From: Selaginella tamariscina
Taxonomy: Eukaryota > Streptophyta > Lycopodiopsida > Selaginellales > Selaginellaceae
Assembly (NCBI GenBank): GCA_003024785.1
Contig: PUQB01000057.1
Location: 38,127 to 102,126 of the forward strand
Length of the DNA: 64,000 bases
Reading direction: 5' to 3'
Part shown: in pieces, positions 23,251 through 35,459 of the stretch
Numbering within the stretch: the stretch's first letter is position 1
How the letters are laid out: the number at the start of each line of letters is the position of its first letter
The notes under the pieces: model-generated
What the model was told of the DNA's origin: nothing
The model's input: only the letters and a program-made list of their open reading frames with translations
Database searches by the model: none
Program-made: the position numbers and the translations under genes

Positions 23251-24760
23251 TCTTCTTATAGTTTTTATTATAATCCTCTTTACTTTAGATGTTGACTTTT
23301 GTTACCTACCAAACTATGTTGATAAGCTCTAGATGTAGTAGAAAGCAAGCCACTTAGTGCACTTGGGTATTTGGTGATGATCCAACCGAGTGTCATTAGG
23401 TATTTGTAGAAAACTCTAAGCAAAGCTAGAATTTACCTTTTAAAAAACTCTTACCCTGTTTTTTGTTTCCCAATTAAATTTTTGATTATTTTTGGTGAGT
23501 TTGACATGTTAGATATGAGTAGAAACACCCTTAGGGTTGACCTAACCCACACCCTAAACCCCTTGGGTTAAGGTTTAGTGGTCGATGGGTTATTAAGTTA
23601 AACTCACCAAGTATATTCTAATTAAGAATGATATTTCGTGCTACCCCATTTTACAAATTAGGAAAACACGGGGGGGGGGGGGGGCTCTGTCACATATATC
23701 CAGTAGTGTATGTAATGAGAGTTCCTAGGTTCATAATTGAGTTTATTATTCTTCTATTGGTGCAAGCTTTAGCTTGTGTTGTTAAAGCACAACCCTTTAT
23801 TGTGCCACCTCAAATTCCAAATAATAGGGGTACATCCCACCTTTGAGGTAGCCTACCGTTAATGTTGGCAAATCCATGCCTAAGAAGTCTTGTCGAACTG
23901 CACATTCCAAGGGTTAAAGGTTGAGGCATGTCTTCAGCCTCCTCTATATCAAGCTAGGAGTAGCACTCATAACTAAACATGGCACATTTGTGTTTTTGTC
24001 TAATTGTGGCCATGAAATCTTAGCTGACAGGTTTCATTACTAAGTTCTAAGGGTTCACAAAGGGGTTCTAGAGTTGACATTGGAGAGCCACGTTCATGGC
24101 AATTGGTGGAACTCTTGAACCTAAAGGGCTATGGCATGATAGCCCACATCTTGGAAAATAATTTCACATAAAAATATGACATTAGACTGGACGGCACATG
24201 GTACAATGCTCAAAGTATGCCCTTTAAGGTTGGAGCAAGTAGGCATGCTTGTGCTCACATTAGGGTGTTATGCCTTAGGCATTGCCTCAAAGGAGGTTAA
24301 GTCTCATACCTAGGTGTGTTATTGGTACACTTGGTTAGGGGGTGTTCTCCTTGGGATCTAGGGGCTAAACAACCTAAGCTCATTAACAAGAGCTCTTCCA
24401 TGAGGCACTTGCGAGGTTATGCACTCAGGGTTGTTCAAACCTAGCCTTAAGGAATTTACTTAGCAAAACACTCGTGTTCTCAATAAGTACTAGCTCTAGG
24501 TCTAGAATATAACTTGGTCACTCAAACCCTAAGGGATAGTTATGGTTTAGGGCCTTATTGCCAAAGGGGTTGTACTCCTAGACAGGGTGATTCCTCAAGG
24601 GACAAGTAACAATGCCTTAGCTATGTTGAGGGTATGTGTGGGACACATCTCCTTGGGGGTTAGGGCATGAGCTTATCTATGTCATAGTTTTTACTATAAC
24701 TTGACCCTTAATTTTAACGGTTGACTCACTGGGTTAGAACTATAACACATTGCTTCTCCT
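23251..24760 (+). mobile_element. Family-A copy A2: LTR, short spacer and the start of a second LTR
   Basis: Bases about 23251-24117 align with the family-A LTR: the TTTTTATTATAATCC start region, the CCTAACC/CCCTAAACC block at 23530-23580, a 15-base G run at 23670-23684 and the final GGAACTCTTGAA region. After about 550 bases of non-coding sequence a better preserved LTR start (TGTCATAGTTTTTACTAT) appears at about 24674 and continues for some 80 bases. The copy is old and AT-shifted relative to A1. No coding part is recognisable. Confidence 0.6.
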
Positions 24761-25984
24761 ACTCCAAATCTAACACCATAGCAATAAGAGCATCCAATTC
24801 CACAATCACTTGATCATGTTCTTCATATTGGGCAATCATGATGCAATCAAAACATGACTAGATGTAAAAGGAAAATTTCGGTTCAAATTGTCAAAGGCCA
24901 AGGCCTAAAACAAAATTAAATTGGAAATTTAATAATTCCTTTAAAAAAAAGAAAAAGAAAAAGAATAATGAGAATTGAACCACAACTTGTGTTGAACTGG
25001 AATACCTAAACTTTACCCTAGCTTTTCTTAAATACCCTTTCTTGCTTGGAATATTCTCTAACATTCAATGTTTAGAATCTTCTAGGATAAGATTGGAATA
25101 TCCTGATATATTTTGGTGGTTCATGACATAACCTACCCAAACTGGATAAGCTTTGTCAATTGGGCATACAAGAATGAATGAGTTTTTTACCACATTAACT
25201 ATTGAAATGAAGCTTGATTTAGGATTGTTACACCTTTTGGCACACAATAGTGTTCATCTTGATCATGTTCTTCATTATGGAGTTTATGAACATGTTCTTC
25301 ATCTTAATGTGGCCAAACAGTCTTATAGCTCTAAATGAGTTTTAAGCATGTTTTTGAGTGCATGAATGACCATGTCCTAGTATTGAATCACTAGGTTTGC
25401 TACTTTGTAACACCTTGATGTTGCATCATGGAAGAGTTTCATGTTTTGAAGGAAGTTTTAATACCTTTGAAGTCCAAAGAACATGTTGTCCACATCTTTC
25501 ATTTATTGGATCCAACATTTCCTTGAGCACAGTTTGCCGAGTGTATGGATTTTTGTCATATCAAAATATTCCATTTCGTATAGAATATTTGTTTTTGTAT
25601 AAAGAATATTTCGGTGCGGCAGCGGGCAATCATGGCAGCAGTAATGGTGTCAAGTTTCACAAATTTGGGGGTTAATCTGACATATATATTTATATTTATG
25701 TTTTTATTTTTTTAATATTTATATTTATAACTATAATTATATTTTTATATAAATACCGCATCAAACTAAATAAAATTACAATAAAACATAACTCAATCAT
25801 GAAGACTCGTTTCCACCAGCCAGTGCCTCGTCGTTAATGAATGCATTGTTACGGTGTCGTGAACGTTTCTCCAAAATCTGTTGTAAACTTCGAACTCTTC
25901 AACCATTTTCTTTCCATTAGCGTAGTCTGGTAGACAATACTGAAAACATATTAAAGTTTAAAACCAAAGAAATGAAAACAAATC
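24761..25984. other. AT-rich intergenic stretch
   Basis: No gene could be supported. Short ORFs at 25153-25338 and 25397-25675 have no recognisable motif. The stretch 25680-25760 is almost pure A/T. Confidence 0.5.
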
Positions 25985-28900
25985 TCACTCATCATCTGAT
26001 GACGTTGATCTCTCTTCTGCTGACTCATCTGATGACTCGTCGTTGTGCTCCACGGACTTCTGTAACAACATCCTCTGTCGTTTCGAGAAGGCGGATCCTG
26101 GTCTCCATCGTTGTCGCTAGCCAAAGGCAAATCCTGTGCTTCTGTTTCCATGGCCCTCTTCCACTCATCAAAAGGAGTAATCATGGAAAACTTGATCATC
26201 CCCACCACCTTCAGCTGCTGTAACACTTGGAATGACCTTCCTGAAGACATCTCTGGCTGCTAAAACCAGATCCTTGTTGATGTCGATTCCATAACCATGT
26301 CTCCCTGTGTGAAAAGCTGCAAGAATACTAGCACCGGTTCCCACTGTTAGATCCAACAGTTCCACCAGGCTTTGTGAGCTTCTCCACTAGCATCGCAAAC
26401 AACTTGGGAGATTTCGGGCCAATTGAAATCCTGAAAGTTACAATGTTAGAAATGAGAAATAACAAACAACATTATACCATGGGAGCTGGAAATCTTCTGG
26501 CTCATCAAAAGAAGAGTGTAGCGAGTGTCCAGATCTCCTTGTTCTTGGCAACCTTAGAGTAGGGGGAAAAAAATACACATGGCAATGATGCTTTCCTGAA
26601 AAAATGAACATTAAAAATGACATTCTCAAAAAGAAGAATTACCTTTCTAGAGAAACGGTATCCCCATGACCTTGTCGTGTGCACATAACTCATCTGCAGA
26701 AACTTTAGCTTGCAAGTTTCTGCAGTGTTCTTCAAAGCTGGAACATCATCCGGTAGCACAAACACACCACATGGCCAGCTCTGTCTAATATCCCGAAAGC
26801 AAGGTTCACCAAGTTCTTCAGCAAAGCATCCGAGAACTTCGTGTATTGATCCACCATCCCGCCTGCCTCAGCAACGCATCCGGTAGGCGGGTAATGACAA
26901 CGAGATCAACAGCTCCCTGGATGCATTTTGGTGGAGGCTTCGCACCAAACACATGAATAGTCCAACTTGACTTGTGACTCACGATCCAATCCTCAAGCTC
27001 CTTATCCTGCGGAAAAGGCCTTGGCTTTGAAGTACTGGACTGCAAGGTTCTCTGAATCTGCATGAATGATTTCCCAGCTTCCATTTCCCTTCTCAGGCAT
27101 CACCATCCTCAACATATCATCTTCCAATCCGAAGAAGAAGCTGTCCCTTGCTGACCTTGCTCGCCGATCTAGCATACCTGATATCCATCTTCACATGGAG
27201 CTTCCGCAGCACTGTCGTTCCATAATAGCTCTCGATCATCCTTGTGTATCTTATAGCTGGCCATCTCCCATTCGGGACAGTCACCAGGAAGGAAATCCAG
27301 CAAAAGGACAGTGTTCCACTTCGTAATCACTGATATCACGTAACAACCGGCTCCACATGCTAGAATCCTTGGCAACATCCATCCACTCTTGAAATCTTCA
27401 GGGAGTGCATCGTTTTCCATTTAAAAACCTGCAAAAATAGATAAAAATCTATAAAGAAACAAAAAAAAAACTTGCCTGAATGCCATTCTTTTTGCAGACT
27501 TTTCCAGCTCAAATAGTCGAGAAGGTGGAATTGTCGCACCGAACTCCTTGTTCTCGAGCATGTTCTGGTACATATCCAACTTGATTTCATTGTGTCTTCG
27601 TATACAGGCCATAAACTCTCAACACTGCTTGCATGCTCGACCAAAGCTCTTTAGCTGCCTCCCGACTGGCACGATAAAACGAGTAAAAATGAAAAATATA
27701 TATAAATTACCTGGAACCATAAGTAAAGATGTGCAAAAACTTGATGAAGTCCTTGTCAGGCCACGGTGACACCTTCCTTTTGTCTTTCTCCGTCATGTTC
27801 ACCAGCTTCTCAAGAACGCCACGTTCTTGAATGTGCACAAGCTTCCAAGGATATCAACCTTGACGTTGGAAGGAAGCTGGGACTTCGCGAGCATTTGAAG
27901 CTTCTCCAGAGTTATTTGCTTCGTTGATGGTTTGATAGTGATATCTGTGATCGCCTTGAACCAATCTTCGCCGCCGGATCAGCAATGGTGAGGAATTTGT
28001 TCATCCGAACTGTGAATGTCTTGTAAACGCTGGAGAGGATCTGAGATTCTGTCTGGTTTGGTTTTCTGTTCGCAAGTTTTGTAGCGATTTGTGCTTCAGT
28101 TGATTCTGCAAAAGAAACCGAAAATCAAAAAACATCAAAAGAAGAAGAAAAGATTACCTCCCAAAAAATCTTCACCAATGTCGTCTTTGGATACTCGTAC
28201 CAAACGTCTTCTTTTCTGTTCGATCTCCACACTTCCACAGCTTTTCTATCTTCCTCCGGCATCCCGCGAAGAACATGATCGTAGAAAGATCTGCAGACTT
28301 CACACAACAATTCCGTAAGAACTGCAAGGTGTGAATGATGTTGTAGGAACCACACGAGCAAAAACAAAACAACATTTGTTTAGTATTTAAATAATGAAAC
28401 AAACAAGTCACTTACTCATTCAACCGATTGCAAGCAGCGATTAGTCTCTTCTCCTCTGCACTGTGGATGCTATGAGTGTTGCACGTACACGCAAAGTCCA
28501 TTTCAAACCTGGCTCTTCAGCAAGAAGTGTTCAAAGCAACCCGACGATGATTCCCATCCCACACCAGAAATTTGCATCTTTCAAAATCGTACCACGCAGA
28601 AAATGCTGGCTTATGCAAATCCGCTTCAAACTCTCTATCGACCTGTGCTTCTAACTCATTCCAGCTTCGGTGTTCATCTGCACTCAGTTGTGGTCGAAAG
28701 ATAAGGTAAACACAACGTCTCCTGGTAAAATCCTTTAGCTCTAATCCATCCAACAAGGTCTTTCACCATCCTAGTGACATTCCTCAAACATTGGTGTGGG
28801 AGCAACTGTGAACGGGATACGCAAGCTCAACTGGTCTCGTCCTTGTAGCGATGTGTCAATATCCGTGTCATACTGAATAACAAGATCGAAGAAGCTTGGA

Positions 28901-29207
28901 TGGAGCCTCAAGTGTCAGCCGTTCTGGAATTGCATACGATTCGGCAACATCCTCAGGAGCATCCAATTTCCTCTTCTTGTTGAACGCTTTACTGCCAAGA
29001 TCAATGTCCAATACTTCCTCTGCATTACCGTGTTCTGCAGAGCTTTCTGTGATCTCCCTATTTAGGCATCCATTCACTTACCACAACATGTTCATCAATG
29101 ACTTGCAAACTATCCACAGGTTCAATATTCGTCGGCATCATCTCCTCGTGCTGCAGTTGTTGCTTAGCTCCTCGGCCTCCTTTTTTGCCACGAGGTTTTG
29201 GAGCCAT
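25985..29207 (-). pseudogene. Decayed host gene: ParB-like domain fused to amino-type DNA methyltransferase
   Basis: Read on the minus strand. An ATG at 29207 starts a very basic tail (MAPKPRGKKGGRGAK). A ParB/sulfiredoxin-like region follows, with LRIPFTVAPTPMFEE near 28800-28850 and KFLVWDGNHRRVAL at 28535-28576 (DGNHRR matches the ParB DGxHR motif), then a helical middle part. A SAM-dependent amino-methyltransferase follows in permuted (motif IV first) order: AVDLVVIT before a PP at about 26885-26912, GHVVVFVLPDD-like near 26760, PKSPKLFAMLVEKLTKPG near 26370-26425, and LLDLTVGTGAS with YGIDINK at about 26280-26360. It ends in an acidic tail (DESSDESAEERSTSSDDE). Short introns with GT-AG borders lie near 28323-28415, 28107-28157, 27668-27709, 26594-26640 and 26431-26477. 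At least eight frame changes break it, so it is a pseudogene unless the sequence is faulty. In vivo it may have methylated DNA at N4-C or N6-A; which one is not decidable here. Confidence 0.7.
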
Positions 29208-29329
29208 ATCTGCAAGAGCTTCTTGGACGATATGTTCCAAATTGTGAAAGTCTTATATTTATCTTGCAGTCTCTTACTCTGCCTTTGCCTCATTCTGCAA
29301 TTACAACAACTGATAAGAGTGTGTGTGTG

Positions 29330-29615
29330 AGTTGTTCTAATTTATGGATACACATTTACTGTATATGTATGCCTATCAATATATATGGACATGCACACAC
29401 ACACACACATATTTGTACATGTGTAATGTTGTTTGTGTGTGATTGTGTGTGAAGAGAGATTCCGAATATGGGTATATTCATATTTCTTCACATGAGTATA
29501 TACAAACGAAAAAGCGTCATCTTATATATACAAGTCTTAGATTCATATACTTATACATATATTAGTAAGTAAATATAATATTATATAATAAAGACTTGTT
29601 ATATAAAGAATACTA

Positions 29616-29663
<48 letters not shown>

Positions 29664-29700
29664 ATTAGACACACACACACACATGTATACAAGTCTAATG
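29330..29700. repeat. Simple-sequence tract: (AC)n, (GT)n and (TA)n
   Basis: An (AC)n run lies near 29395-29408, GT-rich runs near 29430-29450, and a long (TA)n run at about 29620-29665 is followed by (AC)n at about 29669-29682. No coding capacity. The stretch lies just upstream of the methyltransferase relic. Confidence 0.85.
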
Positions 29701-29734
29701 TTGTATATATAATATACCATAATGTGCTACGTGT

Positions 29735-29880
29735 GAGTAAAATGTTGCTTGTGTGTGTATGTGTATGATGTTGCTTGTGTGTGTATGTGTGATGTTGCTT
29801 GTGTGTGTATGTGTAATGTTGCTTGTGTGTGTGTATAAAATGTTATTTGTGTGTGTGTGCAAACACACACACACACACAT
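29735..29880. repeat. GT-rich minisatellite, about four to five units
   Basis: A unit built around ATGTTGCTTGTGTGTGTATG recurs with a period of about 27-30 bases from about 29741 to 29840, degenerating into (GT)n and then (AC)n at 29860-29878. Adjacent (GT)n and (AC)n make an inverted pair around GCAAA. Confidence 0.8.
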
Positions 29881-29891
29881 TCCTACCGTCG

Positions 29892-29937
29892 GGATGGTGC
29901 GGCCGCCGCACCATCCAGGCGGCAGGAAATTCCTGCC
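29892..29937. repeat. Two adjacent perfect palindromes
   Basis: GGATGGTGCGG (29892-29902) and CCGCACCATCC (29906-29916) are perfect inverted copies around a 3-base loop. GGCAGGAA (29921-29928) and TTCCTGCC (29930-29937) form a second one around one base. The outer flanks of the first also partly pair. They sit between GT- and AC-rich tracts. Confidence 0.85.
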
Positions 29938-30000
29938 AAAATTGACAAGAGATCATGCCGCCGGAGAGGTGGGGTGTGTGTGTGTTTGTGTGCGTTCGTG

Positions 30001-31370
30001 AATAGAGAGAAATCTTGTTGAATTCGCACATACATGCACAAAAATTGCTGCTAAATTTGCACACACATACATAAGATTTTACCTGCAGCCATGTTGCCGT
30101 GACGCTCACACTAGCCTCATGTCGCCGCAAATGGAGAACAAGAGCAGCCATGAAAAGAAAAACAAGAGTGCCCTCTCGTCAATGGAGAATGGAGAAGAAG
30201 AGTGGCCGGCCCTAAACCTTTACCCTAAAACCTAACCCTTAACCCTTCGACTCTTAACCATAAAACTATGTTTAATCAAATCATACAACTATATATACAA
30301 TACTTGCGATAAATAATGTACTATACAAAAGGATCAAATTCAAACACATATTTAAGTAAAGATTTGTATGTTAAAAAAACATATTATTATATAATTAACA
30401 AATATTCATGTAAAAATATGTATTTATAATGTCTATAATAGTACACATTTATATAAAATACTGGTTCAAATGGCTATATAATTATAGTAAATAAAGTAAT
30501 AGAATATAAACAAGTCATAAATATGTCAGATGAATGTAAATTAAACACACATTTATTTAAAAGACAATAAAGATTGGTTTATCTCTACATGAAGTGCTAT
30601 ACTATATTAACATCTAAGATCTATATATTTCCTCGAATTAAATATCCGCCCACGTTGCGTCATGATTGTGAATTCTTAGAACTGTAATATCCGATATTTA
30701 CCAAAAGATGATTAGTAATGTTGTTGTTTTTCTATCACGTTTGTGGTATTTGTTTGCACAATGGCAGGATTATTTACGGCAATTTGGATCACAATGTTCC
30801 TGTGATAGATGGTGTTGGAATCGTTCTTACTAATTAGATCAGAAAGTTCTTTGGCATTTTTGATTGGCAAAGTGTTCCTTTTTAACTTCTCCATGGGCAA
30901 TCTACTTTAGAGATCAAAATAAATGAGGCCAAGATGCTGGGGGGAAGGATAATCCGGGATATGTTTTGTTACCGGATGGAAGGAATAGAGCTGTATCTTT
31001 CACTAAGAACAAGCCATACAACGTGTGACAAAGAAGTGGGTCCCTCTTGAACATCAACAACAACATCTTCAACTTTTGAGATCGTGGCCAACAACCACAT
31101 CAATAACTGATTGTGAAAAAATTGAAAATAATCTTTTTCACTTTTGGAATGAAAATGTGCAGGATGATCAGATACAACAACAAAGAAATTGGTGAAAGAA
31201 TGCTTTCGCTCACAAATGATGTATTTTTGTCCAACAAACATGCTCTGCAACATACATCCAAGACCGACTATTATTTCTCTACCAGCTTCTACCTCAATTT
31301 GGAAAGTTCAAGTGGGCACAAAGTTGATAGCGGTGAAGATCAATGATCTAGCAAGATCGGGTTTTATGCT
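30001..31370. other. AT-rich stretch without a recognised gene
   Basis: Apart from the telomere-like block nothing clear is seen. Minus-strand frames at 30712-30900 and 30969-31253 lie close together and read somewhat protein-like, but I cannot name a family. They might be remains of a host exon or of an old element, bounded on the right by the C1 LTR. Confidence 0.4.
30210..30248. repeat. Short telomere-like block
   Basis: Degenerate CCCTAAA-type repeats (CCCTAAACC, ACCCTAAAACC, TAACCCTT, AACCCTT) stand in a row, like the complement of the plant telomere unit TTTAGGG. This is too short for a telomere and is read as an interstitial remnant. Confidence 0.6.
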
Positions 31371-31715
31371 TGTTAACATGCAAAACTTTCCTGTGTGCAG
31401 AAAACACTGTTCACAGCGCAGGAAAAGCTTTGCCAGTTAAAGTGTAGGGATTTTGTCCTATAGAGAACTTTATATATGTACTTATCTCGTCTCTAAGGTC
31501 AAGGATAGGATTTTGCTTTGGCCATTGCCATGTATAATCATTCACAATAGATCATAAACATGCACTTGCATTACTATATGAATACAAAGAGATAGCAATT
31601 GTGGAGACTTACTTCTCTCCCAAAGATACTCTCTCTTTCTCATGCATTGCTCTCCATAGCCTCCATAGCCTTCATAGTCTCTCTCCCCCTTCTTTCCCTA
31701 GCTTGCCCTAACTGA

Positions 31716-31720
31716 ATCCT
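31716..31720. repeat. Target-site duplication of B3, left copy
   Basis: ATCCT directly before the 5' LTR, identical to 39365-39369 after the 3' LTR. Both flanks belong to the interrupted family-C LTR. Confidence 0.88.
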
Positions 31721-32404
31721 TGGTTGACGGTGGCCCGTCATCGTGGCCAGCCGGCAGGCCGCCCACCAACGCAAACGAGAGGCGGGACAAAGCGTCGGAT
31801 AAGGGAGGTACTTTAGGTACGGACTGATGGCGACCGGTGTCAGGCGGCGGCGTAAGCAGGCGAAGATCCGATCGTCCGGACCAACTACCCAGGGTACAAA
31901 GGACAACATGCGTGGGGAGGCGCATAAATGTGACAGGCAGGACTCTGTTACTATGCGACAGACTAGTGCGAGAGCGCCACCTATAGCTAGGGACTAGTGG
32001 TAGGTACCCACTATATAAGCTGGAAGGCTGGTAGTGGGTCGGGGTCGTTTTTAGGAGTCAAGTCTACGTCTTATATCTTGTTCCATGTCGGAGATAGTTT
32101 GTACTCAGATAGGCAATATATATCCATTTTCCTTTTATTCACCCCACAAGCGGGCACTCCCTGCTTGCCCAACTCCTGGGCCTCGTAACACTCTCTGCCT
32201 AGTCATCTCAGTAGAACTCCCTCTTACCTGTACACGGACCCTCACGGCGTCCGGGTAGAGGCCATCCAATACCTTCCATTGCTCTTAAGGTAAGGCCCGG
32301 CGTACCGACCGAACCCCCGGGGTTGGCGCCCTCAACAGCGTCCTGGCGACCACTGTAGCTTCCTGAGAAGCACCACATCTGGCCTGCGGAGTCCCCGATG
32401 ACCA
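31721..32404 (+). repeat. 5' LTR of B3
   Basis: It is 684 bases, starts TGGTTGACGG and ends GATGACCA. It is about 8 per cent different from the 3' LTR by eye. Confidence 0.9.
32012..32018 (+). promoter_or_regulatory. TATA box in B3 5' LTR
   Basis: TATATAA in the conserved context CCCACTATATAAGC. The 3' LTR carries the same box at 38970-38976. Confidence 0.6.
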
Positions 32405-32408
32405 TTTG

Positions 32409-32425
32409 TGGTGACCACAGAGGGA
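32409..32425 (+). other. Primer binding site of B3
   Basis: TGGTGACCACAGAGGGA begins four bases after the LTR end and differs from the B2 site by one base. It is the same site type as in B2 and C2. Confidence 0.6.
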
Positions 32426-32922
32426 TAGATAGTACACACAGATGGAGTTCACTATAGCAAGTAGAGTGGCAGCCTGTTGAAGAGCCAGGATTAACTCATT
32501 TGAGCAAATAGAGATCAATGAGCAACAGCTGACCAAGAGAATGTGGCGGGTCGGCCGAGGGAGAGATGGATGGCGGCAAAGCACCTTGGTTGCCGCAATC
32601 AGCCCCTGCCTCACCTACCCGAGGGAATGACGATAACGCCGCATGGCCGAATCTCCGAGCAGCGGTAAACTCGGCACACTAGCGGCAGAGGCGGTCGCAC
32701 GCTGCTAACCACGAAGAAGGATATGAAGAAACCGCAGCATGTCCGGACGACAATCCAGGCACAACAGCATGCGGGTATGAACAGCACTCGGACGGATGAC
32801 TTCGCCCGACAGTAACCTACGATGTAGAGTGAGATGGATGGCAAGACGACGAAAGCTCTCCGCTCCTCGATGTAGGTGAAAGTGACGGCCACAAAGAGCC
32901 CCCATACCAATGAGCAAAACCA

Positions 32923-34690
32923 GTGTTTGACGAGTACCCCCGAAGAAGGAAACCTCGGCCAGGACAACCCCAGGAGAGGGCAGGCCTGCGACGAAGGCAA
33001 GAATCTCGAGGGGGAGAAAGCAACACGGATAGCGAAGGAGGACGTGAGCTAGAAGCCCAGCATGACCAACGCCATGATGGAGGTAAGATAGGAAACCCAG
33101 GGCCATCGTCACCCATCAGGGTGATGCGGGGGCCCGTATCTGCCTGGAAAGAGGGGAGGAAGAGCCTCATCTGGGAAGCCCCTGTAGGGAGGGGCATTGA
33201 TTGCCAACAAGGCAACCTCTACATTAGGAGTTCAGCCGATCGGACGACCTAGCAGGTCAGGGTGGTTACCAGAATGAGAACCCAAGGCTTTAGAAGGCCG
33301 GGGTACACCTGGGGCGACCGCCTGCTCAGAGGCAACTGGACGTCGATGAGCTGACAGATTGGGAGGAGGCACCAGAAAGAGGGGCCGCACAGTGGCTACC
33401 TTGGAGAAGGGACGACATGAATTCGTCCAAGGGCAGGAGAGATTCACCGAGTGACTAGTATCGCACCAGCCCCACAAGGGAAATCCGTCAAGGCACATGG
33501 CAGAGCTGCAACCATTACCAGACGGGAGGATACCGTCTTGGGGAGAGGAGGAATCACCCCATCGATCACGACCGTCTAGACGTCACAAGGGGAATCCGCG
33601 CACAGTCATACAAAATTACTCGCTAGAGGAGGGAAAACTGTCCAGCCAAGGTAAGCCGCACCATCAGCTGTCAGGTTGGTACCGTGGTGGGGGCCCCTGA
33701 GGGACAGCTGGGAGGAGCCCGTCCTCGTCACCCACCCTCAACGGGAGGGCAGGGCCGTGAGGAAGGAGAAAGGTGCCCGCAGAATACCAGGGCGTGGACT
33801 ACACCACATCCAAAGCGAAGGGTCCGAATCGGAATAACTCTCAGGCACAACGGGACGCCATGGGAATCGACCCAGTCACCTTATTAGCCCAAGCACTCAA
33901 TCGAATGCAGGAGAGCACCGTAACAGTGTCCTTACTCGTGTTCCGTGGAGCGAAGGGGGAAAACGCAGACCAACACGTCCACAAGTTCGAACAAGTGTGC
34001 GAACTTCGGAGTGTGAGCGACAATCACAAAAGTTGAGTGCCTTCGCATGCACTCTGGACAAGAAGGCACACGCTTGGTGGATGCGATTCCACGAGGCGAA
34101 CGAAGGAGCCCGCTGGGAAACCGCACAAAGGGCATTTCTGGATACCTTCCGGGAAAAAAAGAGTGAAGAGGAGGTGATCCACAAGCTAATGAGCTTGAAA
34201 CAGAAAGCAGGAGATTGGTTGACAAATACACGGTCCATATAGGGTATATCGCCAGGCTGAGAGACGCCCCAGTTGACCTGACCAAGAAAATGTGGTACCA
34301 AAAGGGACTGCGGCCGAAGATCCACAAGTGGATCAGCTTGGACAACGACTGAACGTTCGACAAGTTACTCCGGTATGCCAAGAAGGCCGAAAAGCGGGAA
34401 GCTGAAAGGCGCCAAGAAAGGAAGGCGCATGACAAATCGGACGCAGAAGAGGCGAACGATACCGCATCGGAGGAGGAAAACCTCTCGGACGCTCCAAGGC
34501 CGACCAAAAAGGAGAAACGGTCGGGCCAAGGGACACAGGCAGCTGCAGCAGGGGGAAAACTACAGGGGGCCACACGAAAGGAAGACTTATCCACGACACT
34601 AGCTCAAATGGGATACACTGCACGGGGGATAAGTACTGTCGGGTGTGTAACATCCGCGGATCTCACAACACGGATGATTGCTACCAGTTG
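32923..34690 (+). mobile_element. gag region of B3
   Basis: The basic Arg-rich N-terminal part (FDEYPRRRKPRPGQPQERAG) is near 32925-33000. The core contains DQHVHKFEQVCELR near 33970-34010, a cluster like HAWWMRFHEANEGARWETA near 34070-34125, and a Lys/Arg-rich part to about 34600. It is the same Gag type as in B1 and B2. Confidence 0.7.
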
Positions 34691-35459
34691 GTTGAACTCC
34701 TAAGCCGAAGGCCACCATAAGCAGCCACACTGACAATAGAGCGAGGAGCCGAAGGGGGTCCTGATGGCCGAAGGAGTTACAGTCGCAGGATGGAGGGAGA
34801 CAACCAACCCCGTAGGAGGTCCCATTTGGGAGACCGGAATCGTAAGTCCCACTCTCGAGAACGGCCACCATACCGACCCAGGTATGGCGACAAAGAGAGA
34901 CGACTGGAACGCAAGGAGGTGTTGTGCGCACTGTGCAGAGGCCCACACCTGCTCTACCGATGTTCATGGGTATCATTGATCAAACCAATGCTGGAAGCGC
35001 AAGCAACCGCCGCGCCAGGACGAGTAACAGGCAGATCCCCGCTCACTCAATTCCAAACCCACACCGCAAATAAACCAAGTAACAGTGGTACTACCAGAAC
35101 AGGACGTTGGGACAAACATAGTACCACAGGCTCTCTTAGCAGACAAAACAAGGGAAACACAAAGACGGAGAACTAGGGGAGCACGAAGGTGCGGAAAGAG
35201 AAGACAGGCAATAAACACCCTAGTTTTAAAGCAGTGGGTAAGGAAGCAAACGGAAGAACTAATAGTTTCGGAACTTTGGAGCCCAGCTAAGGCCAAGAAT
35301 CGCTAAGAAAACTAAGGAGAAGGCAAAACCACTCACTCGTAAGGGGGGAGGCCTAGACGGGGTCAGAACAGGAAACGCCGCTGGTTTCCACCGCACGATG
35401 GAAGAATCGGGTACGACCAGCAGCAAGGCCCCAACAAGAGGCACTACAACTACAGTGGA

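Noticed and set aside
29700-29880. Long repetitive ORFs of Val/Cys and Thr/His on both strands
   Set aside because: They are translations of (GT)n and (AC)n runs and have no coding meaning.
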